From an uncultured Eubacteriales bacterium (GTDB lineage: Bacteria; Bacillota; Clostridia; Oscillospirales; UBA644), in contig CAUHAO010000002.1 in the NCBI GenBank assembly GCA_959604355.1, positions 1 to 64,000 on the forward strand: 64,000 bases of DNA. The letters run 5' to 3'. A program made the position numbers and the translations under genes. How positions within the stretch are numbered: the first letter of the stretch is position 1; each line of letters opens with the position of its first letter. Of the stretch, positions 43,483 through 52,498 are shown piece after piece. Below the pieces are notes generated by a model. The model was given only the letters and a program-made list of their open reading frames with translations, had not been told where the DNA came from and did no database searches.

Positions 43483-44601
43483 ATGAAGCGGTATTTGTTC
43501 GGCATACTTGCCGTGCTTGGGTTTGTCGGCCTGCTTGCGGCACCGACTGTTGCGGCTCAGGCGGGAAAAAACGCGCTTATGATGTGTCTTGAGTCGCTCA
43601 TCCCGACGCTTTTCCCGTTTTTTGTGTTCTCGTCGCTTTTCGTCTCTCTCGGCTTCGCGGAAATCACGGGCAGGGGTTTCGGCCGGATAATGAAGCCGCT
43701 TTTCAATATCGGCGGCGCGGCGGCCACGGCGTTTCTGCTCGGGCTCGTTTCTGGCTTTCCCGTAGGGGCAAGAACCGCGATATCGCTGTATAACGAACAC
43801 CTTTGCAGCAAGGAAGAAGCGGAGCGAACGCTTGCTTTCTGCAATAACGCGGGCCCTGCGTTTGTTCTCGGCACTGTCGGCGTCGGAATATGGTCCTCCA
43901 CGCGCGTCGGTTGGCTGCTTTGGGTGGCACAGGTCATCGCGTCTGTCATTACAGGCGTGGTTTTCGGCAGGCTCTGGAAAAGCGACGGCGGTAAAAGCTG
44001 TGTTAATGCCGAAAAAAAACCTCATGCCGTACGTCTGCTTCCCGCGCTCGTTGACGCGGTACGTTCGTCCGCGGTGAGCGTGCTGTATATAACAGCGTTC
44101 ATAGTATTTTTCGCAATCGTTATAGCAATGCTCTCATTTTTCGGTGTGATCCCGACAGTCGCGGGCGTTCTTGCGAAGATTCCCGTGTCGCTCTCGCAGT
44201 CGGATTGGGAACATTTACTTTCGGGTATAGTCGAGTTCACATCGGGAATAAAAATGATAGGTGCCGCGGAGCCGTTTCAGCGCAGCCTTACTCTCACCGC
44301 GGCCATACTCGGCTGGGCAGGGCTTTCGGTGCACTGCCAGGTGCTGTCGTTTGTATGTGACAGCGGGCTGAGCGCAAAGCCGTATATTCTCGGCAAAGTC
44401 ATGCAGACAGCGCTGTCATCATGTATTACCTATATCATGTCGTTTTTCTTTGATGCGGACACATCTGCTTTCGCGTCGTTTACTTTTTGCCGCAGCAGTA
44501 TAGAATACTTCTTTTTGCTCTTTGCGATATCGTGCGCGGCGGCAGTTTTTTTCGGCGCGACCATATTATTATCGTCCGAATATATTATAAAACGGAAATG
44601 A
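43483..44601 (+). CDS. YlbJ-like membrane protein (nucleoside-recognition/gate domain)
   Basis: 372 residues, about eight membrane helices. N-terminal helix follows MKRYLFGI; the CLESLIPTLFPFFVFSSL block, the gate-domain signature GLVSGFPVGARTAISLY (~85-105) and NNAGPAFVLG (~120) match the YlbJ sporulation integral-membrane family. In Bacillus, YlbJ is a sporulation membrane protein made in the mother cell and needed for spore-envelope formation. The ATG at 43483 with a GGGGGG-type ribosome binding site is preferred to a start inside the metG terminator. Confidence 0.85.
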   Translation: MKRYLFGILAVLGFVGLLAAPTVAAQAGKNALMMCLESLIPTLFPFFVFSSLFVSLGFAEITGRGFGRIMKPLFNIGGAAATAFLLGLVSGFPVGARTAISLYNEHLCSKEEAERTLAFCNNAGPAFVLGTVGVGIWSSTRVGWLLWVAQVIASVITGVVFGRLWKSDGGKSCVNAEKKPHAVRLLPALVDAVRSSAVSVLYITAFIVFFAIVIAMLSFFGVIPTVAGVLAKIPVSLSQSDWEHLLSGIVEFTSGIKMIGAAEPFQRSLTLTAAILGWAGLSVHCQVLSFVCDSGLSAKPYILGKVMQTALSSCITYIMSFFFDADTSAFASFTFCRSSIEYFFLLFAISCAAAVFFGATILLSSEYIIKRK

Positions 44602-44613
44602 ATGTAAACTCTA

Positions 44614-44642
44614 TTGACTTTTTGGCTTTGATAAGGTATAAT
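44614..44642 (+). promoter_or_regulatory. sigma-A promoter of the pyrB-helD-GH27 block
   Basis: TTGACT, 17-nt spacer, TATAAT, 26 nt before pyrB. No other clear promoter or terminator was found until 53870. Confidence 0.88.
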
Positions 44643-44668
44643 ATATTGAATAAAAGTCGGAGGGGAAT

Positions 44669-45754
44669 ATGGCATTGAAAAATCTCGTGGACTTCAACGA
44701 TCTTGAGGTCTCTGAATGGAACGCGATAGACGCGCGCGCAAACGATATTCTTGCGCACCCTGCGGACTACGCGGACGCGTGCCGCGGAAAAATTCTTGCT
44801 ACACTTTTTTACGAACCCAGCACCCGCACGATGCTTTCATTCCAGGCGGCGATGACACGTCTCGGAGGCTCATATATAGGCTTTGACAATCCCGGAAACT
44901 CGTCTGTTTCAAAGGGAGAGAGTCTCAAAGACACAATAACTATCGTTTCCAATTACGCCGATATAATCGCCATGCGCAATCCAAAAGAGGGCGCGGCTCT
45001 TGCGGCGTCGCTCTATACTTCACGACCGCTGATCAACGCCGGCGACGGCGGACATTTCCATCCGACGCAGACAATGACGGATCTCTTCACGATAAGACGT
45101 GAAAAAAATACGCTTACGGGCTTGACAATAGGTATCTGCGGAGACCTCAAACACGGCAGAACGGTACATTCGCTTCTGCGTGCGCTGAATATGTTCGGCA
45201 AAAACACATACTACCTCATATCGACGCTTTCGCTCAGCCTTCCCAAATACACCCTCGACGAGCTCCGTAAAAACGGCAGCACCGTTTATGAGGTCACGTC
45301 CCTTGACGAATGCATGGACAAGCTTGATATTCTTTACATGACACGCATCCAGAAGGAGCGTTTTCAGTCCGAGGAGCTATACCTCAAGGAGAGCGGAAAA
45401 TATATCCTCGATAATGAAAAGCTTTCTCTCGCGCGCAAGGATATGACGATACTTCATCCGCTGCCTCGTGTCGACGAGATATCCGAAGAGGTTGACTATG
45501 ACCAACGCGCTATGTATTTTACTCAGGCGCGCAACGGAATGTATGTGCGCATGTCTCTGATAATGACGATGCTTGAAAATCATACCGACACGTCGCTTGA
45601 TATATTCAGATTCCGCGACGTTCAAAAAGAAACTATCTGCCCGAACCCCGTTTGTATAACCAAGACAGAGAAATATCTTCCCGCACTCAAATATACAATA
45701 AATTCCACAAGACCCGGGCACGGCTGCTGCTATTGTGATTTCCGGGTCGACTGA
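44669..45754 (+). CDS. pyrB: aspartate carbamoyltransferase with fused PyrI-like zinc tail
   Basis: 361 residues. The catalytic chain (~1-310) has carbamoyl-phosphate motif EPSTRTMLSF, HPTQTMTD and LHPLPRVDEI. It is followed by ~40 extra residues with CPNPVC (~325) and CCYCDF (~355), matching the Cx4C...CxxC zinc site of the separate regulatory chain PyrI, but without the PyrI allosteric nucleotide-binding domain. So the zinc module that mediates catalytic-regulatory contact is fused to the catalytic chain. First step of pyrimidine synthesis. Followed by helD after 14 nt. Confidence 0.93.
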   Translation: MALKNLVDFNDLEVSEWNAIDARANDILAHPADYADACRGKILATLFYEPSTRTMLSFQAAMTRLGGSYIGFDNPGNSSVSKGESLKDTITIVSNYADIIAMRNPKEGAALAASLYTSRPLINAGDGGHFHPTQTMTDLFTIRREKNTLTGLTIGICGDLKHGRTVHSLLRALNMFGKNTYYLISTLSLSLPKYTLDELRKNGSTVYEVTSLDECMDKLDILYMTRIQKERFQSEELYLKESGKYILDNEKLSLARKDMTILHPLPRVDEISEEVDYDQRAMYFTQARNGMYVRMSLIMTMLENHTDTSLDIFRFRDVQKETICPNPVCITKTEKYLPALKYTINSTRPGHGCCYCDFRVD

Positions 45755-45768
45755 AAAAAGGAAACTTT

Positions 45769-47904
45769 ATGACGAGAGACCTTTCGAGCGAAAAAAAATA
45801 TCTTTCGGGCGTTATAAAAAAGATCGACGCTATGCGAGGCGAGCTTGAAACGAACGCCGCGGATCTGCGCGAGTCGATAATGCAGGAGCGCCGCCGTATA
45901 TGGGACGACTTCAGCCACGGAAATCTCGACGCGGAACAGCTTGCAGACCTGACTCAGATAACCCAGACCGAACAAATAGATATGCTGCGTTTCGACGATT
46001 TTGTACACCGCATCGAGAAACTCGAAAAAATGCGCAATTCGCCGTATTTCGCAAAACTCACCTTTCTCGAAAAGGGAGAGAGAGAGGAGGAAAGCCTTTA
46101 TATAGGCTATCTTTCGTTGCTCGACGGCTCGGACGTGCTCATCTGCGACTGGCGCGCCGATATCTGCTCTATGTACTATGATTCTCCGCTCGGACCGACA
46201 AAATATACGACTCAGTACGGAGATATTGACGTTGACCTGCGCCTGCGCCGACAATTCAAGATCGTAAACTCAAAACTCCAATATATGTTCGACAGTGATA
46301 TCGCCATTGAGGACAGTATTTTACAGGAGGAACTCGGCAAGACCGCAGACCTCAAGCTCAAGACGATAATCACTACGATACAGAAAGAGCAGAATACCAT
46401 CATCCGTGATATTTCGGGAGACCTGCTCGTCGTCCGCGGCGTCGCGGGAAGCGGCAAAACGTCTATCGCTCTTCACCGTCTTGCGTATCTGCTGTATAAA
46501 TACAGAAAAAATCTTACCTCGGGCAATATCGTTATTTTCTCGCCCAACAAAGTCTTCAATTCGTATATTGCAGATGTCCTTCCGGAGCTCGGTGAAGATA
46601 AGGTCGTGCAGACTGATTTTTATTCGTTCTTCAAACAATACCTTTACGGAAAGAACTTTTCTGATATTTCCGAGCAATATGAAGCGATGCAGAACTCTCC
46701 CGTGCGGGCTCGGGAAGCAAAATTTAAAGGCAGCGAGCGCTTTGCGCTTGACCTCAAAGCGTTTTTTGAGGCTCACACGGGCCATATATCTTTCAGAGAT
46801 ATAAAACTTGCGGAAATGACAGTTGTCACGGCTGAGGAACTCAGCCGCATGTATAACGAGGAGTACGCGACTTATTCCGCCGAAATACGCAAAGGCAAGA
46901 TAATTTCGCGCGTGACTGACCACATCGAGAATGACGACGGAATCAAAGCCCGTACCGTGGCCGCGTTTGAGCGCGACTTCAAAGCCCGCGCCCTCGCAAC
47001 ATCACTTGAATATACCGACAGCGAGCTCGATGACGAGAAAAAACAGTTCTGGATAGATACTGTCAGGCGTTTCACAAACGACCTCGATGCAGCGCTTTCC
47101 ATTGACGTTTATTCGGTATATCTCGACGCTCTCGACGAGTACGCGCCTGCGGATATCGCTTGCAGAACGCGCGAAGCGGCGGCAGCGGGAAAGATGAATT
47201 TCGAAGATATGCTCTGCTGCTTCTGGATTCAGATTCTCGCGGGACAGGTTCCCGCACACCGTAAGATAATGCATGTCGTTGTCGACGAGGCACAGGACTA
47301 TCCTCCGATAATCTTCATGATACTTGCAAAACTTTGCTCTTACGCGAAATTTACTATTCTCGGCGATTCAAACCAGCGTCTTGCGCCGCAGGGCTGTGAC
47401 CTCGGGAAAATAGCTTCATTCTTCAACGCTGAAAATCCGAAAGAGTTTGCGCTGCGTAAGAGCTACCGCTCAACCGAGCAGATAAATAAATTTCTTGAAC
47501 GCTTCAAACTCACACACGACGAGGTAGAATATGTCTCTCGTCAGGGCGAGGAGCCGCAGATAATCGAGACGGACGATAAAGCAAAGGCTATCGAGGAGCA
47601 AATAAAGACATGGAATAAAGACGGTTTTATGACAAACGCCGTTATCTGCTCCACAGCAGCGCAGGCAAGGGAAGTGTTCGATTCGCTGCGCAACCGCGTG
47701 CCGAATCTCAAACTCACCGAGCCCGATTCGGATATGCACAGCGGCTGCAACGCCGTTATTCCGCTGTATCTGACAAAAGGTCTCGAATTTGACGGAGTAA
47801 TAGTTTATTCCGCAGATATCGATACCACAGACGACAATGTTAAACAAGACCTGTATGTGGCATGCTCACGGGCGCTGCACAGGCTTACAATATTGAAGAA
47901 ATAA
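45769..47904 (+). CDS. helD: HelD-like UvrD-family helicase
   Basis: 711 residues. An N-terminal coiled coil (~1-105) precedes a LICDWRADICSMYY block (~125) typical of HelD, Walker A GVAGSGKTS (~227), VVDEAQDYP (~505) and a C-terminal helicase domain with YRSTEQI and GLEFDGVIV. HelD proteins bind RNA polymerase, push it off DNA and aid recycling; the coiled coil enters the secondary channel. Distinguished from UvrD/PcrA by the N-terminal arm. Immediately precedes the GH27 array (15-nt gap). Confidence 0.9.
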   Translation: MTRDLSSEKKYLSGVIKKIDAMRGELETNAADLRESIMQERRRIWDDFSHGNLDAEQLADLTQITQTEQIDMLRFDDFVHRIEKLEKMRNSPYFAKLTFLEKGEREEESLYIGYLSLLDGSDVLICDWRADICSMYYDSPLGPTKYTTQYGDIDVDLRLRRQFKIVNSKLQYMFDSDIAIEDSILQEELGKTADLKLKTIITTIQKEQNTIIRDISGDLLVVRGVAGSGKTSIALHRLAYLLYKYRKNLTSGNIVIFSPNKVFNSYIADVLPELGEDKVVQTDFYSFFKQYLYGKNFSDISEQYEAMQNSPVRAREAKFKGSERFALDLKAFFEAHTGHISFRDIKLAEMTVVTAEELSRMYNEEYATYSAEIRKGKIISRVTDHIENDDGIKARTVAAFERDFKARALATSLEYTDSELDDEKKQFWIDTVRRFTNDLDAALSIDVYSVYLDALDEYAPADIACRTREAAAAGKMNFEDMLCCFWIQILAGQVPAHRKIMHVVVDEAQDYPPIIFMILAKLCSYAKFTILGDSNQRLAPQGCDLGKIASFFNAENPKEFALRKSYRSTEQINKFLERFKLTHDEVEYVSRQGEEPQIIETDDKAKAIEEQIKTWNKDGFMTNAVICSTAAQAREVFDSLRNRVPNLKLTEPDSDMHSGCNAVIPLYLTKGLEFDGVIVYSADIDTTDDNVKQDLYVACSRALHRLTILKK

Positions 47905-47919
47905 AAGGAGAAATCACGA

Positions 47920-49059
47920 ATGCTTTCAAAAAAACCTCCGATGGGCTGGAACTCCTGGAACACTTTCCAGTCCGATATTTCCGAAGAACTCATAATGCAG
48001 ACTGCCGACGCAATGGTCGAGCGCGGACTGCGTGATGCGGGCTATGAGTACGTTGTTATCGACGACTGTTGGTCCCTCAAAGAGAGAGTCGATGGGAAAA
48101 TCGTCGCAGACCCCGAAAAATTTCCTCACGGCATGAAATACCTTTCCGATTACGTCCACTCCAAGGGACTCAAATTCGGTATGTATTCCTGCGCCGGAAC
48201 AAAGACTTGTGCGGGATATCCAGGAAGCCTTGACCACGAGTTCGTTGACGCTCAGACGTTCGCGGACTGGGGCGTAGACTTCTTAAAGTACGACTACTGC
48301 AACATGCCGGACGATGAATTCGGCGACAGACTTTACCACCGTATGTCCATTGCGCTCAAAGCGACAGGCAGAGAGATACTTTTCTCCGCCTGCAACTGGG
48401 GCAGCAACGATGTTGAAAAATGGATACGTTCCACGGGCGCTCATATGTATCGCTCCACGGGCGATATCTACGACCATCCGTTCAGGGTAAGAGATATTTT
48501 CAGATCTCAGATAGATAAAATATCATACTCCATGCCCGGTTGCTTCAACGACCTTGACATGCTCGTTGTCGGTATGCGCGGCATAGGTCGTCCCATAGAA
48601 GACGACGACTGCACCGACGAAGAGTACAGAACTCATTTCGCACTCTGGTGCCTGTTCATGTCACCCCTTATCATCGGCGCGGACGTCCGCAATATGAAGA
48701 AGGAAAACGGCGACGACATTCTTCTCGATAAGGATTTCCTCGCGCTTGACCAGGATGAAGCAGGAATCCCCCCGTTCGTTATCAAAGGCACGGGCTCCGG
48801 CAAATACGCGTTTATGCGTCACCTCGCAAACGGAGAATACTGCCTCGCGTTTGTAAACCTCTGCCCGCCTCCGGAATATCTTCCCGCAGAGATCTATGCA
48901 AACTTTGAATATGCCGGCTTCCCTGCGAACTCCGGTTATGAGTTTGAAGTTTATGACATGTTTGAAAAGAAGGAGATAGGTCGTGTGAGCGGCGGAATGG
49001 GCGTTAACCTCAAGCCCATGCAGTCCGCGTTCTACCGACTCCGTCCCGTGAAAAAATGA
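47920..49059 (+). CDS. GH27 alpha-galactosidase-family protein, copy 1
   Basis: 379 residues, no signal peptide. TIM barrel opening PPMGWNSWNTF, with DDCW (~47), LKYDYC nucleophile D125, CNWG (~157), acid/base D182 in RSTGDI, and a C-terminal beta-sandwich. The YSCAGTKTCAGYPGS loop matches active alpha-galactosidases. It likely hydrolyses alpha-galactosides in the cytosol; alpha-N-acetylgalactosaminidase or beta-L-arabinopyranosidase activity is also known in GH27. It overlaps copy 2 by 4 bp. Shares a 38-bp identical stretch with copy 2. Confidence 0.93.
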   Translation: MLSKKPPMGWNSWNTFQSDISEELIMQTADAMVERGLRDAGYEYVVIDDCWSLKERVDGKIVADPEKFPHGMKYLSDYVHSKGLKFGMYSCAGTKTCAGYPGSLDHEFVDAQTFADWGVDFLKYDYCNMPDDEFGDRLYHRMSIALKATGREILFSACNWGSNDVEKWIRSTGAHMYRSTGDIYDHPFRVRDIFRSQIDKISYSMPGCFNDLDMLVVGMRGIGRPIEDDDCTDEEYRTHFALWCLFMSPLIIGADVRNMKKENGDDILLDKDFLALDQDEAGIPPFVIKGTGSGKYAFMRHLANGEYCLAFVNLCPPPEYLPAEIYANFEYAGFPANSGYEFEVYDMFEKKEIGRVSGGMGVNLKPMQSAFYRLRPVKK

Positions 49060-50204
49060 TGAATACAAATAAGCCCGCGATGGGATGGAATTCGTGGAAT
49101 ACGTTTAAGGATAATATCTCCGAAGAGCTCCTGATGCAGACCACCGACGCCATGGTCAGACTCGGATTGCGCGACGCAGGATACATATATGTCTCAATTG
49201 ACGACTGCTGGGCGCTGAGAGAACGAGTCGACGGCAAGATGGTCGAGGATCCCGAGAAATTCCCTCACGGATTCAAGTATCTTTCAGACTACATCCATTC
49301 TAAGGGAATGAAATTCGGAATTTATTCCTGCGCGGGTAAAAAAACATGCGCGGGATATCCCGGAAGCTACGGTCACGAGTTCATAGATGCGCAGACGTTC
49401 GCCGATTGGGGCGTTGATCTGCTTAAGTACGATTTCTGCAACGTTCCCAAAGACGAACATCCGGACGTTCTGTTCGCCCGCATGGCTATTGCTCTTAAAG
49501 CGACAGGCAGGGATATTCTTTATTCTGCCTGCAATTGCGGAAACGACAATGTTGAAGAATGGATACGCAGGACGGGCGCTCATATGTACCGCTCCACGGG
49601 CGACATATATGATAATCCCGAAAAAATAAGAAGTATAACCGCGTCGCAGATCGATAAGATGGCGTTTTCCATGCCCGGCTGTTTCAACGACTTCGATATG
49701 CTTGTTGTCGGTATGAGCGGCAACAACCTTCCCGTTGAATACAACGACTGCACGCCCGATGAGTACAGAACGCACTTTGCTTTGTGGTGCTTCTTTATGT
49801 CCCCGCTTATAATCGGATGCGACATCCGAAACATCAAGCAGGAATACTGCGATAATATACTTCTCGATAAGGATTTCCTTGCGCTTGACCAGGATGAAGA
49901 GGGAAGACCTCCGTTCGTCATAGAAGGCACGGGATACGGAAAATACGCGTTGATGCGCCACCTCGCAAACGGTGACTATTGTCTCGCGTTCGTTAACCTT
50001 TGCCCGCCCGAGGAAAATCAGAATATTCCCGCCGAGATCTATGCAAACTTTGAATATGCCGGCTTCCCTGCAAACTCCGGCTGTGAGTTCGAGGTTTACG
50101 ATATGTATGAAAAGAAGGAGATGGGCCGTGTGAGCGGCGGAATGGGTGTCAGCCTCAGATCCCTGCAATCCGCGTTCTACAGGCTTCGTGTTGTAAAGAA
50201 ATGA
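49056..50204 (+). CDS. GH27 alpha-galactosidase-family protein, copy 2
   Basis: 382 residues, the closest relative of copy 1. Catalytic D126 (LKYDFC) and D183 (RSTGDI) are present and the TCAGYPGS loop is intact, but the CNWG motif reads CNCG: the active-site Trp is Cys. C-terminal domain almost identical in motif to copy 1 (YANFEYAGFPANSG). ATGA overlap with copies 1 and 3. Confidence 0.92.
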   Translation: MMNTNKPAMGWNSWNTFKDNISEELLMQTTDAMVRLGLRDAGYIYVSIDDCWALRERVDGKMVEDPEKFPHGFKYLSDYIHSKGMKFGIYSCAGKKTCAGYPGSYGHEFIDAQTFADWGVDLLKYDFCNVPKDEHPDVLFARMAIALKATGRDILYSACNCGNDNVEEWIRRTGAHMYRSTGDIYDNPEKIRSITASQIDKMAFSMPGCFNDFDMLVVGMSGNNLPVEYNDCTPDEYRTHFALWCFFMSPLIIGCDIRNIKQEYCDNILLDKDFLALDQDEEGRPPFVIEGTGYGKYALMRHLANGDYCLAFVNLCPPEENQNIPAEIYANFEYAGFPANSGCEFEVYDMYEKKEMGRVSGGMGVSLRSLQSAFYRLRVVKK

Positions 50205-51343
50205 TGACATTAAAAACTCCCCCGATGGGGTGGAACTCCTGGAACACTTTCGGTAAAAACATTTCCGAAGAGGTCATAATGCAGACCGCCGATGCGCTCG
50301 TTTCCACGGGACTTGCCGATGCAGGATATACATATCTCAACCTTGACGACACATGGTCGAACCGTAAAGGTGAGGACAGAGGCAGAATAAACGGCAAACT
50401 CGAAGCGCATCCCGAAAAGTTCCCTCACGGTATGAAATATCTCGCGGATTATATCCACTCCAAAGGTCTTAAGTTCGGTATCTATTCAAGCTCCGGCAGA
50501 TGGACCTGCATGGATTTTGCCGCAAGCTTTGACCATGAATTCGATGACGCCAATTCGTTCGCGAATTGGGACGTCGATTACCTCAAATATGACTTCTGCG
50601 GTCTTAAAGACGGCGACGAAGAAAACATGAATTATCACCGCATGTCGCTTGCGCTGAGTACGGTCCCGCGTGACATCGCTTTCGCGGCGTGCAACTGGGG
50701 CTCACACAATGTGCAGGAATGGATCCGAGGCACACGTGCTACCGCTTTCCGTATCTGCGGCGACATCACCGATAACTTCCAGTCTATTCGTTCTCAGTCC
50801 GAATGGCATATGCAGTTCAGCCCATACGCGGGCGTCGGCTGCAATATCGACTTCGATATGCTCGTCGTTGGTATGGACGGCAAAGGAAATGTCGCAAACG
50901 GAGGTTGTACTGATACCGAGTATATGACGCATTTCGCTGTCTGGTGTATGTTTGCAAACCCGCTGCTTATCGGCGCGGACATCCGCAATATGCGTCCCGA
51001 AGCGCTCGAAATCCTCAAGAACAGGGACCTCATCGCAATCGATCAAGACATTGAATGCCGCAACCCGTTCCTTATAGGCGGAGACAAGGACAAGGGCCAG
51101 TATGCGTATTTCCGTGTCCTTTCGGATAACAGATACGCGCTGATGTTCCTCAACTACTCTGACGAAAACGCCGAGATCTCCGGTGACCTGCGCCTTGCGG
51201 GTCTTGCAGAAAACTCCGGCTACGAAATGGACGTTTACGACACGTATTCACATGAGTCTGTCGGCAGACGCTCCGGAATATTCACACATAAACTCGCGCC
51301 TCACGAGAGCCGCGTTTATACAATGAAACTTATAAGAAAATAA
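50201..51343 (+). CDS. GH27 family protein, divergent copy 3
   Basis: 380 residues. Nucleophile D131 (LKYDFC) and acid/base D188 (RICGDI) are kept, but the sugar-binding loop differs: DDTW instead of DDCW, and SSSGRWTCMDFAAS where active copies read SCAGxxTCAGYPGS. The GKGEDRGRING insertion near 55 lengthens the first loop by ~6 residues. Most likely a related but different substrate. It overlaps copy 2 by 4 bp; a 25-nt gap follows. Confidence 0.9.
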   Translation: MMTLKTPPMGWNSWNTFGKNISEEVIMQTADALVSTGLADAGYTYLNLDDTWSNRKGEDRGRINGKLEAHPEKFPHGMKYLADYIHSKGLKFGIYSSSGRWTCMDFAASFDHEFDDANSFANWDVDYLKYDFCGLKDGDEENMNYHRMSLALSTVPRDIAFAACNWGSHNVQEWIRGTRATAFRICGDITDNFQSIRSQSEWHMQFSPYAGVGCNIDFDMLVVGMDGKGNVANGGCTDTEYMTHFAVWCMFANPLLIGADIRNMRPEALEILKNRDLIAIDQDIECRNPFLIGGDKDKGQYAYFRVLSDNRYALMFLNYSDENAEISGDLRLAGLAENSGYEMDVYDTYSHESVGRRSGIFTHKLAPHESRVYTMKLIRK

Positions 51344-51368
51344 TATGATTTGAAAGGAATTAACTGCT

Positions 51369-52493
51369 ATGATGCTTGCAAAAAAACCCCCTATGGGTTG
51401 GAACTCCTGGAATACCTTCGGTGAGGACATCAACGAAGAACTTCTTATGAAAACCGCCGACATAATGGTCGAATCAGGTCTCAAAGACGCGGGTTACGAA
51501 TATGTCGTTATCGACGACTGCTGGTCTCTCAAAGAGAGAGTTGACGGCAAAATCGTCGCAGACCCCAAAAAATTCCCCCACGGCATGAAATATCTTGCAG
51601 ACTACATCCATTCCAAGGGACTCAAATTCGGTATGTATTCCTGCGCAGGCAGATGGACCTGTGCCGGCTATCCCGCGAGCCTTGATCATGAATTTATCGA
51701 CGCTCAGACCTTTGCTGATTTCGACGTAGACTTCCTCAAATACGACTTCTGCCATAAGCCTGATGATATCAACGGCCCCATGCTTTACTACCGCATGTCC
51801 ATGGCGCTCAAAGCAACGGGCAAAGATATTCTCTTCTCTGCTTGCAACTGGGGCAGCGACGAGGTAGAAAAGTGGATTCGTTCCACAGGTGCGCATATGT
51901 ATCGTTCCACCGGCGATATCAATGACAACTTCAACTCCATCAAAGGAATATTCAAGAGCCAGATAAACAAGATCGCATACTCCGGTATCGGTTGCTGGAA
52001 CGACTTGGATATGCTTGTTGTCGGTATGCACGGTGCTGGCAACGTCGGTAACGGCGGCTGCACTCATGATGAATACCTGACCCATTTTGCTCTGTGGAGC
52101 CTGTTCATGTCTCCTCTCATGATCGGCTGCGATATACGCAATATGGACGATGACACAAAGAACATCCTCATGAACAAAGACCTCATCGCAATCAACCAGG
52201 ACGAAGAGGCAAGAACTCCGTTCGTCGTCGGCAACTATGAAGGCGACAGACTCGTATTCTTCCGTCACCTGTCCAACAATGAATATTGCCTTGCTTATGT
52301 CAACTTCACCGACTACAAGGAAAAACTCTACGCGCTCTTCTGTGACTGCGGTCTTGCAGAAAACTCCGGCTATGCGTTCGAACTTTACGATATATTTGAT
52401 CATAAGTCTGTCGGCAAGTTCACCGAGGGCTATGGATGCACTGTTCCCGCGCACGGATGCAGATTCTTTAAAGTCAAAGTTGTAAAGGACTGA
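51369..52493 (+). CDS. GH27 alpha-galactosidase-family protein, copy 4
   Basis: 374 residues. Canonical motifs: DDCW, TCAGYPAS, LKYDFC (D126), CNWG, RSTGDI (D183). The loop after the nucleophile reads HKPDDINGP, shared in type with copy 5 (NKPDDVNGE), so copies 4 and 5 form one pair as 1 and 2 form another. GAAAGGAAT precedes the start; ATG at 51369 or the adjacent one at 51372 could be used. Confidence 0.92.
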   Translation: MMLAKKPPMGWNSWNTFGEDINEELLMKTADIMVESGLKDAGYEYVVIDDCWSLKERVDGKIVADPKKFPHGMKYLADYIHSKGLKFGMYSCAGRWTCAGYPASLDHEFIDAQTFADFDVDFLKYDFCHKPDDINGPMLYYRMSMALKATGKDILFSACNWGSDEVEKWIRSTGAHMYRSTGDINDNFNSIKGIFKSQINKIAYSGIGCWNDLDMLVVGMHGAGNVGNGGCTHDEYLTHFALWSLFMSPLMIGCDIRNMDDDTKNILMNKDLIAINQDEEARTPFVVGNYEGDRLVFFRHLSNNEYCLAYVNFTDYKEKLYALFCDCGLAENSGYAFELYDIFDHKSVGKFTEGYGCTVPAHGCRFFKVKVVKD

Positions 52494-52498
52494 TAACG

